Positions 1 through 8,528 of a stretch of DNA of 64,000 nt are shown in pieces. Made by a program: the position numbers and the translations under genes. Source of the stretch: Paenibacillus amylolyticus (GTDB taxonomy: Bacteria > Bacillota > Bacilli > Paenibacillales > Paenibacillaceae); NCBI RefSeq assembly GCF_003719335.1, contig NZ_RIAS01000005.1, forward strand, positions 1-64,000, written 5' to 3'. The notes beneath the pieces were generated by a model that was not told where the DNA came from, searched no databases, and was given only the letters and a program-made list of their open reading frames with translations. Positions within the stretch are counted from its first letter, which is position 1. Every line of letters begins with the position of its first letter.

Positions 1-1
1 C

Positions 2-415
2 GCGCGAGCCGCAGCGCCGCGCAGCCGCGCAGGCGGTGCCGCTTCCGCTGTGCGTGCAAGCGGAAGCCGCGGCCCTGCCTCGGCGCGCAGCGAGGCAGGC
101 ACAGGCGCCGCAGCTGGCGCACGCGCGGGCAGTGCAGCGCCTGCGGCGGCGGGCGCGGCGGAGCAGGGTCGTGCGCCGCGTGGGGCCGAGCAGCGGGTGT
201 TCGTGAAGCTCACCCCGCAGGCCGAGAAGCCCGAGCTGCTGGCGCGCCTCAAAGAGCTGCTTCAGCAACACCCTGGCCCGGTGGCGACCGTGCTCTTCTA
301 CGAGCAGCAGCAGAAGCTGCTCGCCCTGAGCGACGCCTACCGGATCAAACCTTCACCGGCACTGTTCTCCGAAATGGAGAAAATGCTTGGTGAAGGGACG
401 GTCAAAATCAAATAA
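2..415 (+). CDS. dnaE: DNA polymerase III alpha subunit DnaE, C-terminal end (partial)
   Basis: This is the 3' end of a gene that begins outside the window, read in the frame starting at base 2. The last ~75 residues (from VFVKLTPQAEK to the TAA) resemble the C-terminal domain of Firmicute DnaE, the replicative polymerase alpha subunit, with its short beta-rich tail and the VLFYEQQQKLLALSD segment. Its place upstream of accDA matches the B. subtilis order. The preceding ~60 residues are an unusual Ala/Arg/Gly/Ser-rich low-complexity linker coded by extremely G+C-rich DNA, unlike the rest of the window. A strong terminator follows the stop. Identity rests on the tail plus synteny, since the catalytic domains are not in view. 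Confidence 0.72.
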   Translation, partial: ARAAAPRSRAGGAASAVRASGSRGPASARSEAGTGAAAGARAGSAAPAAAGAAEQGRAPRGAEQRVFVKLTPQAEKPELLARLKELLQQHPGPVATVLFYEQQQKLLALSDAYRIKPSPALFSEMEKMLGEGTVKIK

Positions 416-444
416 AGCTGAAGCGGGTTTTACCACCTTCAGCA

Positions 445-494
445 AGGGGATGTCCACCGTTTACAAGATAGAGAACGGTGGACATCCTTTTTTT
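445..494 (+). terminator. Rho-independent terminator after dnaE
   Basis: A long near-perfect inverted repeat (AAGGGGATGTCCACCGTT paired with AACGGTGGACATCCTT) ends in a run of seven T, about 30 bases after the dnaE stop. Confidence 0.92.
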
Positions 495-921
495 ATACAA
501 GATCTGCGAACCAAGTATCCCTTCGGCTCAGTGTTAGTGTTCACCAGAAGTCTTTGCGCGAATGTACAATTTTCCAGTGGTAATGATCATGAGAAAGGTT
601 TATTCCGGTGAAAAACAGCAAAATCCGCCGGGAAATTCTATTTTATGATGAATTGTGTCCACTCCGGTTACCGGGATCTCCTTCCTGATTTACAAGCATC
701 TCTATATGAATGAAATATGAGATAATGATCTATTTAAAATTTTAGCCAATGAACGCCAGCTGTACTTGCACACGCTTGCCAACAGAAGAGCGGTGTGGCG
801 TGACGTTCGCTTGAGCGTGTACATTCGCACATTTTATGAACATTTTGGAAGTTCGCTGCATACACTTGAGAACACCGAAGAACCTTGAAGTTCTCTGGGG
901 ATTGATGCGGGAGGTCGAGAT
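495..921. other. Intergenic stretch, no gene recognised
   Basis: About 430 bases between the dnaE terminator and the PgpA-like gene. Short reading frames exist but none has a convincing ribosome site or a recognisable product. A small CCGGTTACCGG palindrome lies near 665. The promoter of the next gene should be here, but I cannot place it confidently. Confidence 0.5.
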
Positions 922-1413
922 ATGTCATATGAGATCGCGGAAGCTATGCTGGCCCGGCGAGGTGTACACATTGATGCTATCGCAGAAATTGTATATCGTT
1001 TGCAGAAAGGGTACCACCCGGAATTGACCATGGACGACTGTGTAACCAGCGTAAAATCCGTTTTGCAAAAAAGAGAGGTACAGTACACACTGTACACCGG
1101 CATTGCGCTTGATGAACTGGCTGAAAAAAAGCTTCTGCCCCAACCGCTGCAAGCGATAATGGAAGCGGATGAGTCACTCTATGGAGTGGACGAGACTCTG
1201 GCTTTAGGGATAACGCATGTGTATGGCATGATTGGACTAACCAGTTTTGGTTATCTGGACAAGGAAAAAATAGGTGTGATTCATGACTTGAATGAACAAA
1301 AATCTGCCGTTCATGTGTTCCTGGATGACCTGGTTGCAGGTCTTGCGGCGGCAGCCTCCGCCCGGATTGCACACAAAAATATTAAAGCTAAGAAATACCC
1401 TTCCGACCTGTAA
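922..1413 (+). CDS. Phosphatidylglycerophosphatase A family protein (YutG-like)
   Basis: A 163-aa soluble protein of the PgpA/YutG family. It begins with the family's typical segment around MLARRGVHIDAIAEIV, carries the KREVQYTLYTGIALDELAE block, and ends with the conserved LDDLVAGLAAAASARIAHKN helix. Gram-negative PgpA members dephosphorylate phosphatidylglycerophosphate to phosphatidylglycerol. The Firmicute YutG-type members are shorter and lack the membrane part, so their substrate is less certain. The ATG at 922 is preceded at the right distance by GGGAGG. The gene stands alone between dnaE and the accDA block. Family assignment is good; the exact reaction is inferred. Confidence 0.75.
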   Translation: MSYEIAEAMLARRGVHIDAIAEIVYRLQKGYHPELTMDDCVTSVKSVLQKREVQYTLYTGIALDELAEKKLLPQPLQAIMEADESLYGVDETLALGITHVYGMIGLTSFGYLDKEKIGVIHDLNEQKSAVHVFLDDLVAGLAAAASARIAHKNIKAKKYPSDL

Positions 1414-1695
1414 AATCCATTAATACCAACATAATACTGCTGCTACCAACTCCATCTGTCTAATGGGATTGAGGGCGGCTATGGCTGCCCTGGAAGGTTT
1501 TTGCCGAGTGGAAAAAGTCTGCGAATTGCATCACATGACTATGACCATTTGGCTTGCAAAGCAGGGGTCAATGTCCCGAATCATCTGATTTTCTCCCGAA
1601 AGGTCTTCAACCCTTCCTTGCAGAAAAAAACGGTGGTATGGTATCATTAGTCCAATATACGGGCTCTGAACATTAGCTTAGGGGGCGGACATGGC

Positions 1696-1884
1696 ATGTG
1701 GACGGTGATTTACATTGCGCCGACAGCAAAGGTTGCGGACAAGATCAAGACCAAGCTTTCGGAAGAAGGTTTTCTGGTACAGACCCGTCCCATCAGTTTA
1801 TCCAAGCAACAATATGAGATTCGCGTCCCTTCTGGGGAATTGGAAGAGGTTCAGGAAGTGTTGAATTCCATTCTGCATTCTTGA
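1696..1884 (+). CDS. Small conserved hypothetical protein (62 aa)
   Basis: A 62-aa protein with no signal peptide or membrane segment, starting at the ATG at 1696 behind a strong GGGGGCGG site. An ATG five bases earlier is out of frame. It has an alternating beta-alpha-beta look: a hydrophobic strand WTVIYIAPT, a helix rich in Lys/Asp, a strand FLVQTRPISL, a strand YEIRVP and a final amphipathic helix LEEVQEVLNSIL. This resembles small ferredoxin-like 'signal transducing' proteins of the DUF2007 sort, but I do not recognise a specific family. It lies directly before the accD leader. Clean start, RBS and coding character support a real gene; the function is unknown. Confidence 0.65.
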   Translation: MWTVIYIAPTAKVADKIKTKLSEEGFLVQTRPISLSKQQYEIRVPSGELEEVQEVLNSILHS

Positions 1885-2224
1885 TTCTCGATATTGAAGT
1901 GCCTTGGCAGATAACAAAAAGTACCACTGGTACATAAGGGACTGACCGCGGAAGCGGAAAGAGGAATCGACTTGCATGTGTGTAATGCTACTGTCCTTCC
2001 TTCTTTTTTTGTTAATCGGTTATTGCAGGTAACATCAATTGTGCGGAGAGCAGCCGTTGATGTTTGCCTTGTATCGGAGGAATTTTGTTCTGAATGCTAA
2101 TTAAGGTATAAGTCTTAGCATGAGTTATAAGCGTAAGCGGTTCACCGCAGCATGCAGATCAAGCTGATTGTTACAGCGGACTGTAGCCTGCGGCCATCAA
2201 ATTATTGGCTGGAGAGGTGTAGTT
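1885..2224 (+). other. accD upstream region with two inverted repeats
   Basis: About 340 bases with no gene. It holds a perfect GTACC-ACT-GGTAC palindrome at 1921-1933, a small CCGC-GGAA-GCGG hairpin near 1949, and the inverted repeat ATGCTAA-N14-TTAGCAT at 2094-2121. The region is likely to carry the accDA promoter, but no match to a known riboswitch was recognised. Confidence 0.4.
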
Positions 2225-3118
2225 GTGTTCAAAGATATATTCCAAAAGAAACGGAAGTACGCTACCATACCTTCCGAGCGTGCTATTCCAGGCGAGCGTC
2301 AGGAAGCCGTCGAGCGCCCAAAACGTGAAATACCTGAAGGACTTATGAACAAGTGCAGCAAGTGCGGCACCATTCAATATAGCAAGGAGCTGGAGAAAAA
2401 CCTGAAAGTATGTCCTGCATGCGGCTACCATATGCGTCTTAACGCTATGGAGCGAATCGCAATGGTGCTGGACGAAGAAGGTTTTGTTGAGCATGATGCC
2501 GATATGGTTTCGGTTGATCCTCTCGGTTTTCCAGGTTACAGCAGCAAACTCGAACAGCAACGTTTGAAGTCTGGTTTGAAGGAAGCTGTTATTACGGGAG
2601 AAGGCACGATTGAAGGGCTGCCCGTTGTTGTCGCCGTGATGAGCTTTGATTTCTTCACAGGCAGCATGGGCTCCGTTGTCGGAGAGAAGATCACCCGTGC
2701 GGTTGAACATGCCATTGAGAAGAAGCTCCCTTTGATTATATTCTCTACTTCAGGCGGTGCCCGGATGCAGGAGAGTATTCTAAGTCTAATGCAAATGGCT
2801 AAAACGAGTGCGGCTTTAGCACGATTGGACGAGCAAGGCGGACTCTATATTTCCGTGATTACCGATCCGACGACAGGTGGGGTTTCGGCAAGTTTCGCGA
2901 GTCTTGGCGATATTATTATTGCTGAACCTGGTGCGGTATTTGGTTTTGCGGGCAGAATTGTTATTGAACAAACGATCCGTCAGAAGCTGCCGGATGATTT
3001 TCAGACCGCAGAATTCAACCTCCAGCATGGTCAGCTGGACATGGTTGTTCACCGGAAAGAACTTCGGGCAACCCTTGGCAAGCTTCTCGATATGCATAGT
3101 GAAAAGGGAGGGGTCTAA
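2225..3118 (+). CDS. accD: Acetyl-CoA carboxylase carboxyltransferase subunit beta
   Basis: AccD pairs with AccA to transfer the carboxyl group from carboxybiotin to acetyl-CoA, giving malonyl-CoA for fatty acid synthesis in the cytosol. The N-terminal zinc ribbon is visible as CSKC and CPAC pairs, followed by the crotonase-type carboxyltransferase fold with the GGARMQE and [12 protein letters not shown] segments. I choose the GTG at 2225 (297 aa), because [13 protein letters not shown] matches the usual AccD N-terminus and GGAGAGG lies just before it. A TTG 57 bases upstream in the same frame would add an unrelated extension. The stop is immediately followed by the accA ATG, so the two subunits are translationally linked. 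Confidence 0.95.
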   Translation: MFKDIFQKKRKYATIPSERAIPGERQEAVERPKREIPEGLMNKCSKCGTIQYSKELEKNLKVCPACGYHMRLNAMERIAMVLDEEGFVEHDADMVSVDPLGFPGYSSKLEQQRLKSGLKEAVITGEGTIEGLPVVVAVMSFDFFTGSMGSVVGEKITRAVEHAIEKKLPLIIFSTSGGARMQESILSLMQMAKTSAALARLDEQGGLYISVITDPTTGGVSASFASLGDIIIAEPGAVFGFAGRIVIEQTIRQKLPDDFQTAEFNLQHGQLDMVVHRKELRATLGKLLDMHSEKGGV

Positions 3119-4222
3119 ATGGCGGGTGGTTTGCCATATGAAGCGCCTCTGATTGAGATGCGCAAAAAAATTGAAGAACTCGTTCAGTTTGGACAGGAGA
3201 AGGGAATTGATTTCACCGAAGAGATCGCCCGTCTGGAAGAACGTTATCATAGACTGGAAGAAGAGATTTATACGGGCATAACGGCAGCGCAGAAGATGCA
3301 TCTGGCTCGTCATCAGCAACGCCCAACCGCGCTGGACTTAATCCAGCTTATTTTTACCGATTTTACCGAATTGCATGGTGATCGTATGTTCGGCGACGAC
3401 CTTGCGGTGGTTGGTGGACTTGCCAAACTGAATGGACAGACCGTAACGGTTCTTGGACAACAACGCGGCAAGGACACAAAGGATAACATCGCCCGCTTTT
3501 TTGGAAGTGCTCATCCGGAAGGTTTCCGTAAAGGGTTACGTCTGATGAAACAGGCTGACAAATTTGGCCGCCCGATTATTACGTTTGTTGATACTAAAGG
3601 GGCGTATCCGGGTAATACTGCAGAAGAGAGAGGTCAATCGGAAGCGATTGCTCGTAACTTGCTGGAGATGGCGAAGCTCTCGGTTCCTGTTATTGTTGTT
3701 GTCATCGGCGAAGGCGGAAGCGGCGGTGCTCTAGCTATGGCTGTAGGTAACCGTGTGCTTATGCTTGAGCATGCCATCTATTCTGCAATTTCACCTAATG
3801 GTGCGGCTTCGATTCTATGGAAGGATGCTTCCAAAGCAGATCAGGCCGCTGAAGCGATGAAAATTACAGCGAAAGACCTGCTCGAGATGGAAGTGATCGA
3901 AGAGATTATCCCTGAACCGCGTGGCGGGGCTCACCGGGATTATGATACAGCTGCGGCAGCGATCTCCGAAGCTCTAGTTCGTCATCTGGATGAGATGAAA
4001 GGATGGAGTGCGGAGCAATTAAAGCAGGATCGCTATGAAAAATTCCGCAAAATTGGTTCAGTGACCTTTGAAGCACCAGCCTCTGCGGTAGAACCTGCTG
4101 AAGAAAGAGTGTCTGCGGGTGAAGTAGAATCAAAATCTGGGGCAGAATCTGTTCAGGTAGAAGCATCAGAACAGCCCTTACAGGCAGAGCCTGTGAAAAA
4201 TTTGTCGGGAAATGCAGAATGA
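3119..4222 (+). CDS. accA: Acetyl-CoA carboxylase carboxyltransferase subunit alpha
   Basis: AccA forms the second half of the carboxyltransferase with AccD. The N-terminal coiled helix region ([17 protein letters not shown]), the [10 protein letters not shown] motif, the [11 protein letters not shown] segment and [10 protein letters not shown] oxyanion region are all present. The ATG directly abuts the accD stop, with the AGGGAGGGG site inside the end of accD. The protein is 367 aa, roughly 40-50 longer than typical AccA. The extra part is a C-terminal tail from about residue 320, rich in Glu, Ala, Val and Ser (for example [15 protein letters not shown]), probably disordered. No pfkA follows, although many relatives have it here. 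Confidence 0.96.
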   Translation: MAGGLPYEAPLIEMRKKIEELVQFGQEKGIDFTEEIARLEERYHRLEEEIYTGITAAQKMHLARHQQRPTALDLIQLIFTDFTELHGDRMFGDDLAVVGGLAKLNGQTVTVLGQQRGKDTKDNIARFFGSAHPEGFRKGLRLMKQADKFGRPIITFVDTKGAYPGNTAEERGQSEAIARNLLEMAKLSVPVIVVVIGEGGSGGALAMAVGNRVLMLEHAIYSAISPNGAASILWKDASKADQAAEAMKITAKDLLEMEVIEEIIPEPRGGAHRDYDTAAAAISEALVRHLDEMKGWSAEQLKQDRYEKFRKIGSVTFEAPASAVEPAEERVSAGEVESKSGAESVQVEASEQPLQAEPVKNLSGNAE

Positions 4223-4329
4223 TGTGACGAATTTCCTATACAAATGATTAAAAGTATAGTAAATTTAATAGTTGGAAAAAGAAAAATAGAGATATAAAGT
4301 TAGACCTTTAAAATCGGAGGAAACCCAAA

Positions 4330-5757
4330 ATGCGCAAAACGAAAATTGTATGTACGATTGGCCCATCCAGTGAATCCCTGGAGAATACCAAGAAACTGAT
4401 TATGGCTGGCATGAACGTAGCCCGTCTGAACTTCTCCCACGGTGATTTCGATGAGCACGGCGGACGGATCAAAGCGATTCGCCAAGCATGCGAAGAGCTG
4501 AACAAAACTGTAGCGATCCTGCTGGACACCAAAGGACCGGAAATTCGCACAGGTAAACTGGAAGTTGAGCCTATTGAACTGGTTCAGGACGAGTACATCA
4601 CTTTGACAACAGAAGAAATTCTGGGAACCAAAGATCGTCTTTCCATTACGTATGCAGAGCTTCCTAAAGATGTTGAAGCAGGATCTACAATTCTGATCGA
4701 CGACGGTCTGATCGGACTGACTGTGGTGGAAGTACAAGGCACTGAGATCAAATGCCGTATCGTTAACGGCGGTACAATCAAAAGCAAAAAAGGTGTTAAC
4801 GTTCCAGGTGTTGCGATTTCCCTGCCGGGTATCACTGAAAAAGATGCTAATGATATCGTGTTTGGTATCGAGCAAGGTGTAGACTTCATCGCAGCTTCTT
4901 TCGTTCGTAAAGCAAGCGACGTGCTTGAAATTCGTGAATTGCTTGAGAAACATAATGCAGGTCACATTCAAATTATCTCCAAAATTGAAAACCAACAAGG
5001 TGTTGACAACTTGGATGAAATCCTTGAAGTGTCTGACGGCCTGATGGTTGCTCGTGGAGACCTGGGTGTAGAAATCCCCGCGGAAGAAGTACCACTGGTA
5101 CAAAAACGCATGATCGAAAAATGTAATGTAGCGGGTAAACCGGTTATTACAGCGACACAAATGTTGGACTCCATGCAACGTAACCCGCGTCCAACTCGTG
5201 CGGAAGCAAGTGACGTAGCAAACGCAATCTTTGACGGCACAGATGCAATCATGTTGTCTGGTGAGACTGCTGCCGGTAAATACCCGGTAGAGTCTGTACT
5301 GACCATGTCCCGTATCGCAGAAAAAGCAGAATCTGCTCTGCCTTACCAAGAGTTGTATCTGAAACAACGTGTTGCACAACAAACAACGGTTACTGAAGCG
5401 ATCAGTCAATCCGTTGCTCTGTCTGCTCAAGATTTGAACGCAAAGGCGATCATCACTTCGACGGAATCCGGACATACAGCACGTATGGTCTCTAAATATC
5501 GTCCAGAAGCTCCAATCATCGCTGTAACGACAGAAGACAGAACTTCCCGTCGTCTGGCACTGGCATGGGGTGTAACTCCTGTTAAAGGCAGATTGGTTGA
5601 TTCTACGGATGCTTTGTTCGAAAACGCAATTGAAGGCGGCGTAAAATCCGGTCTGGTTAAAGAAGGAGACCTGGTTGTGATTACAGCTGGTGTACCTCTG
5701 GGCCGCTCCGGTTCTACGAACCTGATCAAAGTAAGTCAAATTCCGAACAACGCTTAA
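4330..5757 (+). CDS. pyk: Pyruvate kinase
   Basis: Pyruvate kinase converts phosphoenolpyruvate and ADP to pyruvate and ATP, the last step of glycolysis. The barrel begins [16 protein letters not shown] and carries [11 protein letters not shown], the catalytic [13 protein letters not shown] lysine region, the [11 protein letters not shown] loop and [15 protein letters not shown]. The C-terminal allosteric domain ends around GSTNLIKV. At 475 aa it is the short form, lacking the extra PEP-utiliser-like domain found at the end of the B. subtilis enzyme (about 585 aa). It begins at an ATG behind CGGAGG and ends in a strong terminator. Codon use is highly biased, which gives long meaningless open frames on the other strand. 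Confidence 0.97.
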   Translation: MRKTKIVCTIGPSSESLENTKKLIMAGMNVARLNFSHGDFDEHGGRIKAIRQACEELNKTVAILLDTKGPEIRTGKLEVEPIELVQDEYITLTTEEILGTKDRLSITYAELPKDVEAGSTILIDDGLIGLTVVEVQGTEIKCRIVNGGTIKSKKGVNVPGVAISLPGITEKDANDIVFGIEQGVDFIAASFVRKASDVLEIRELLEKHNAGHIQIISKIENQQGVDNLDEILEVSDGLMVARGDLGVEIPAEEVPLVQKRMIEKCNVAGKPVITATQMLDSMQRNPRPTRAEASDVANAIFDGTDAIMLSGETAAGKYPVESVLTMSRIAEKAESALPYQELYLKQRVAQQTTVTEAISQSVALSAQDLNAKAIITSTESGHTARMVSKYRPEAPIIAVTTEDRTSRRLALAWGVTPVKGRLVDSTDALFENAIEGGVKSGLVKEGDLVVITAGVPLGRSGSTNLIKVSQIPNNA

Positions 5758-5790
5758 TTCTAGCGTATGATTCGGTAAGTAACATGAAAG

Positions 5791-5824
5791 AAGCAATGGG
5801 GCTTGATGTCCCGTTGCTTTTTTT
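5791..5824 (+). terminator. Rho-independent terminator after pyk
   Basis: AGCAATGGG pairs with CCCGTTGCT across a nine-base loop, followed by seven T. Confidence 0.9.
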
Positions 5825-5889
5825 CCATCTTCATGACACGATTCTGTGATGTGAAGCGTATGAATGGTAGAGCCAAGGAGGCTGAGAAC

Positions 5890-6396
5890 GTGCAAAAAGA
5901 AAGTAATGGCAACTGGTATACAGCTCGTCTTCGTGTACGTTATCAGGAAAGCGACCAGATGGGTGTTGTCTATCATGCGAACTATCTGAACTGGTTCGAG
6001 ATCGGTCGTACCGAGATGATTCGCCAAATGGGGTATACATATCGTAAAATGGAGGAACAGGGACTGTTGCTTCCGGTAACCGGTCTGGATGTGAAGTACC
6101 ACAAACCGGCACGTTACGATGACGAGATTATGATCTTTACACGCATTGCCACCTTTAGTGGTCTGCGCCTGGGCTATGAGTACGACATAAGACGCATCTC
6201 TGAAGTGCCTGATGTTTCACTTGCTGTAGGAGAGCGGGTCTGGTCACATGACGAATCACTTCCGGGTGAACGGCTGGTTACGGGCTCTACCCAGCACGTG
6301 TGGGTGAATGCAGACTGGAAGCCTGTTAGACTGGATAAAGTAGCCTCTGAGCTATATAGCGTGCTTGAAAAGGTGTGGCTTTCAGGAAAGGAGTAA
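5890..6396 (+). CDS. Acyl-CoA thioesterase, YbgC/4-hydroxybenzoyl-CoA thioesterase family
   Basis: A 168-aa hot-dog-fold protein. The segment ESDQMGVVYHANYLNWFE carries the YbgC-type catalytic Asp and the conserved Y-H-x-x-Y pattern, followed by GRTEMIRQMG and the central beta sheet. Such enzymes hydrolyse short or aromatic acyl-CoA thioesters in the cytosol; the substrate here is not predictable. I choose the GTG at 5890, which follows AAGGAGG by nine bases; upstream ATGs in the same frame have no ribosome site and overlap the pyk terminator. The fxsA start lies seven bases after its stop, so the two genes form a small operon. Confidence 0.85.
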   Translation: MQKESNGNWYTARLRVRYQESDQMGVVYHANYLNWFEIGRTEMIRQMGYTYRKMEEQGLLLPVTGLDVKYHKPARYDDEIMIFTRIATFSGLRLGYEYDIRRISEVPDVSLAVGERVWSHDESLPGERLVTGSTQHVWVNADWKPVRLDKVASELYSVLEKVWLSGKE

Positions 6397-6403
6397 CCTA
6401 TCA

Positions 6404-6802
6404 ATGCGAAAATGGATGTGGGCGTTACTATTAATTATTCCGGTGATTGAACTGTTTGGTTTCATTCTGATGAGTGATTGGATCGGGGCCGGAAAAACAT
6501 TGCTTCTCATGATTCTCACGTCCTTGATTGGTATAGCCATGTTACAGTTTGAAGGGCGAAAGGTATTGATGGACGCCAAACAGGAGATGGAACGCGGCAA
6601 GGTGCCTGGGCGGAAAATGGTTGATGGTCTTTTTGTTTTTGTCGGGGGATTTCTGCTATTGATTCCCGGCTTTGTAACTGACCTGATCGGCTTTACGTTG
6701 GTATTTCCGTTAACACGTCCGGTATATCGGCTGTTCTTCTTGGGCTGGCTGGAGAAAAAGATGAGGAATGGCAGCATTACATTTTATCGCCGTCCGAAGT
6801 AA
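6404..6802 (+). CDS. fxsA: FxsA family membrane protein
   Basis: A 132-aa cytoplasmic membrane protein of the FxsA family, at the syntenic position between pyk and ytvI. The N-terminal hairpin (WMWALLLIIPVIELFGF) and a second membrane region (GLFVFVGGFLLLIPGF) are separated by a basic, amphipathic stretch containing LQFEGRKVLMDAK. FxsA in E. coli relieves phage F exclusion when overproduced; the role in Firmicutes is unknown. The start is the ATG at 6404 behind AAAGGAG; a longer reading overlaps the thioesterase gene. A bidirectional terminator separates it from convergent ytvI. Confidence 0.88.
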   Translation: MRKWMWALLLIIPVIELFGFILMSDWIGAGKTLLLMILTSLIGIAMLQFEGRKVLMDAKQEMERGKVPGRKMVDGLFVFVGGFLLLIPGFVTDLIGFTLVFPLTRPVYRLFFLGWLEKKMRNGSITFYRRPK

Positions 6803-6824
6803 GAAATGACCTGGTATCAACAAC

Positions 6825-6884
6825 AAAGCAAAAGTCTCCGTTCTGCAGATGCCTTCTGCTTGGGACGGAGACTTTTTTGCTTTT
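6825..6884. terminator. Bidirectional terminator between fxsA and ytvI
   Basis: GCAAAAGTCTCCGT pairs with ACGGAGACTTTTTTGC. T runs lie on both outer sides, which suits two genes that converge on this point. Confidence 0.88.
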
Positions 6885-6913
6885 GCCATGTTTAGCTAAA
6901 GTGTAAATCAGAC

Positions 6914-8032
6914 TCATCGGACTCTGCCATTAATGATATAAGTCCTGAGGTCACGAAGTACATTGGCACGATTGAAGGCATCGAGAATGACGAGGCTCAC
7001 CGGGCCGATAATGAGGCCAAGCACACCAAACAGCTTTAAACCAACAAACATGCCCACTAATGTAGCAAGGGGGTCTAACCCGACACTACTGGCAAGAACT
7101 TTCGGTTCAATGATCTGCCGGGCAATGAGCAGGATAAGATAAATAACACTAATACCGATGCCAAGATAGATATCCCCGTTCATGAACAAATATGCTGCCC
7201 AAGGCACCATCACCAGACCGACACCAAGATAGGGGAGCAGATCGACCAGACCAATCAGCAGAGCGATCGTGAACGCTGACTTGACTTGAAGGATGAGAAG
7301 ACCAATCATGACGAACAGTGCTGTAATCGAGATCATGATCAGCTGTGCGCGTACATAACCAAAGAGTGCTTTTTTGAGATCATTCCAGATATCAGAGATC
7401 GGTTTACGAACAGTAGACGGAACCCAGCCAGAGACTGTAATGCTATGACGCGTCCAGCCTTTGCTAATGAAGAAGGTAGATAATAGCACCACGATGAGAA
7501 CCGCACCCATATTAGGCAGCGAAGTAAGCAAGTTTAGAATCAGGTTGAAAAAACCAGTAACAAGGTCGCTTACCGCTGTTCCGACGGTCTCCGTTGTTTT
7601 GCTGATGTTGCTATTAATGGTTTCTTGATAGTTCGGGTTTTCTTTGTAAAAATCGTTAATCTGCGCTATCAAACTTTGAATCGTATCGTTCTGTGTCCAG
7701 CGTACAAACGTTTCTTTGATTTCGTCCACATGCAGATCAAAGCTGGTCGTTAATGAAATGACTTCTTTAACCATACGAGTAACAGCCGCAGATAAAATTA
7801 CAGCGATTGCCCCAAAATACAATAGGAGTGACAAGGTTACTGCTAGCCAGCGCGGAAAACGGAGTCTGTTCTGAAGCAGCTTTACGAGCGGATTCATGGC
7901 ATACGCAATAATCCAGGCAATAACAAAAGGATATAACAGCGGGAATAACAGATATATGGCTACAGCGATCAGAAAGGCAGCTACAATGACCCACAGACCG
8001 CGAAGCAGACGTTTGAGAATGATTCGATCCAA
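6914..8032 (-). CDS. ytvI: AI-2E family transporter, sporulation membrane protein YtvI
   Basis: A 372-aa polytopic membrane protein of the AI-2E/PerM family. It has a tight N-terminal pair of membrane helices (LLRGLWVIVAAFLIAVAIYLL, then LYPFVIAWIIAYAMNPLV), a central soluble stretch around residues 85-140, and a C-terminal group of helices with the GLVDLLPYLGVG and QIIEPKVLASSVGLDPLATL motifs typical of the family. Members export small molecules or ions; YtvI is reported in the sporulation membrane protein group, substrate unknown. The TTG start at 8032 is preceded by AAAGGAGAG. It is the only minus-strand gene in the core block, as in B. subtilis synteny. Confidence 0.88.
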   Translation of the reverse strand: MDRIILKRLLRGLWVIVAAFLIAVAIYLLFPLLYPFVIAWIIAYAMNPLVKLLQNRLRFPRWLAVTLSLLLYFGAIAVILSAAVTRMVKEVISLTTSFDLHVDEIKETFVRWTQNDTIQSLIAQINDFYKENPNYQETINSNISKTTETVGTAVSDLVTGFFNLILNLLTSLPNMGAVLIVVLLSTFFISKGWTRHSITVSGWVPSTVRKPISDIWNDLKKALFGYVRAQLIMISITALFVMIGLLILQVKSAFTIALLIGLVDLLPYLGVGLVMVPWAAYLFMNGDIYLGIGISVIYLILLIARQIIEPKVLASSVGLDPLATLVGMFVGLKLFGVLGLIIGPVSLVILDAFNRANVLRDLRTYIINGRVR

Positions 8033-8341
8033 GGTTCAACTCTCCTTTATTCAGTCAAGAGCTTATCTTATTAATATAGAGCAATCGTAAGCTTTTGAAA
8101 CGCCAAAAAGAACAGTCTGCAACCGTGTGCCGGAATGCTACTATGTACATTGTCTGCCTAAAGTATGCCTGAGGTTTACAAATTATAGCAATACATTTTG
8201 TAATTATATTTTTGGGTACATCCTCTAATGACATGAATTGTTTAATACACATTAAATGTCAACCTTGCTTGTGTAAAGGTTTTCAAAAATGCTTTATCAC
8301 TCCGATAAATATGTTTGATGTGCGAATGAACTCTCATCATG

Positions 8342-8370
8342 TTCACATAAACGACAAAATCCAGTATGAT
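8342..8370 (+). promoter_or_regulatory. Candidate sigma-A promoter for citZ
   Basis: TTCACA and TATGAT are separated by exactly 17 bases, about 160 bases before the citZ start. The match is by eye only, and a second TTGACA lies closer at 8412-8417 without a clear -10. Confidence 0.4.
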
Positions 8371-8437
8371 GATATAAGTAAATACCGATTGACAGATAAG
8401 AAAACCGAATTTTGACAACTTAGGTCATTTTTAAAAA

Positions 8438-8451
8438 TGAAACGGTTTACA
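8438..8451. promoter_or_regulatory. cre-like (CcpA) site upstream of citZ
   Basis: TGAAACGGTTTACA fits the CcpA operator consensus TGWAANCGNTNWCA except for the first base of the central CG. citZ of B. subtilis is subject to carbon catabolite repression, so a cre here is plausible, but the core mismatch weakens it. Confidence 0.35.
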
Positions 8452-8528
8452 AAAGAGGTTAGGTGCACTTCGGCACTGATATGACTTAGAATGATTTCTG
8501 ATTTCGCTTATTAAAGGAGAGATGTAAT

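Larger units (their letters stand above)
8033..8528. other. Divergent ytvI/citZ intergenic region
   Basis: About 500 bases, A+T-rich, separating the divergent ytvI and citZ genes. It holds a candidate sigma-A promoter and a cre-like site on the citZ side. I saw no additional gene or recognised structured RNA. Confidence 0.5.

Noticed and set aside
1921..1933. GTACCACTGGTAC as a firm FapR operator
   Set aside because: Three-base centre and missing TTA/TAA flanks do not fit; the same GTACCACTGGTAC also occurs by chance inside pyk near 5089.
4300..6102. 600-codon open frame on the minus strand opposite pyk
   Set aside because: It mirrors the strongly biased codons of pyk, has no ribosome site and a low-complexity Cys/Phe-rich product; it is a shadow.
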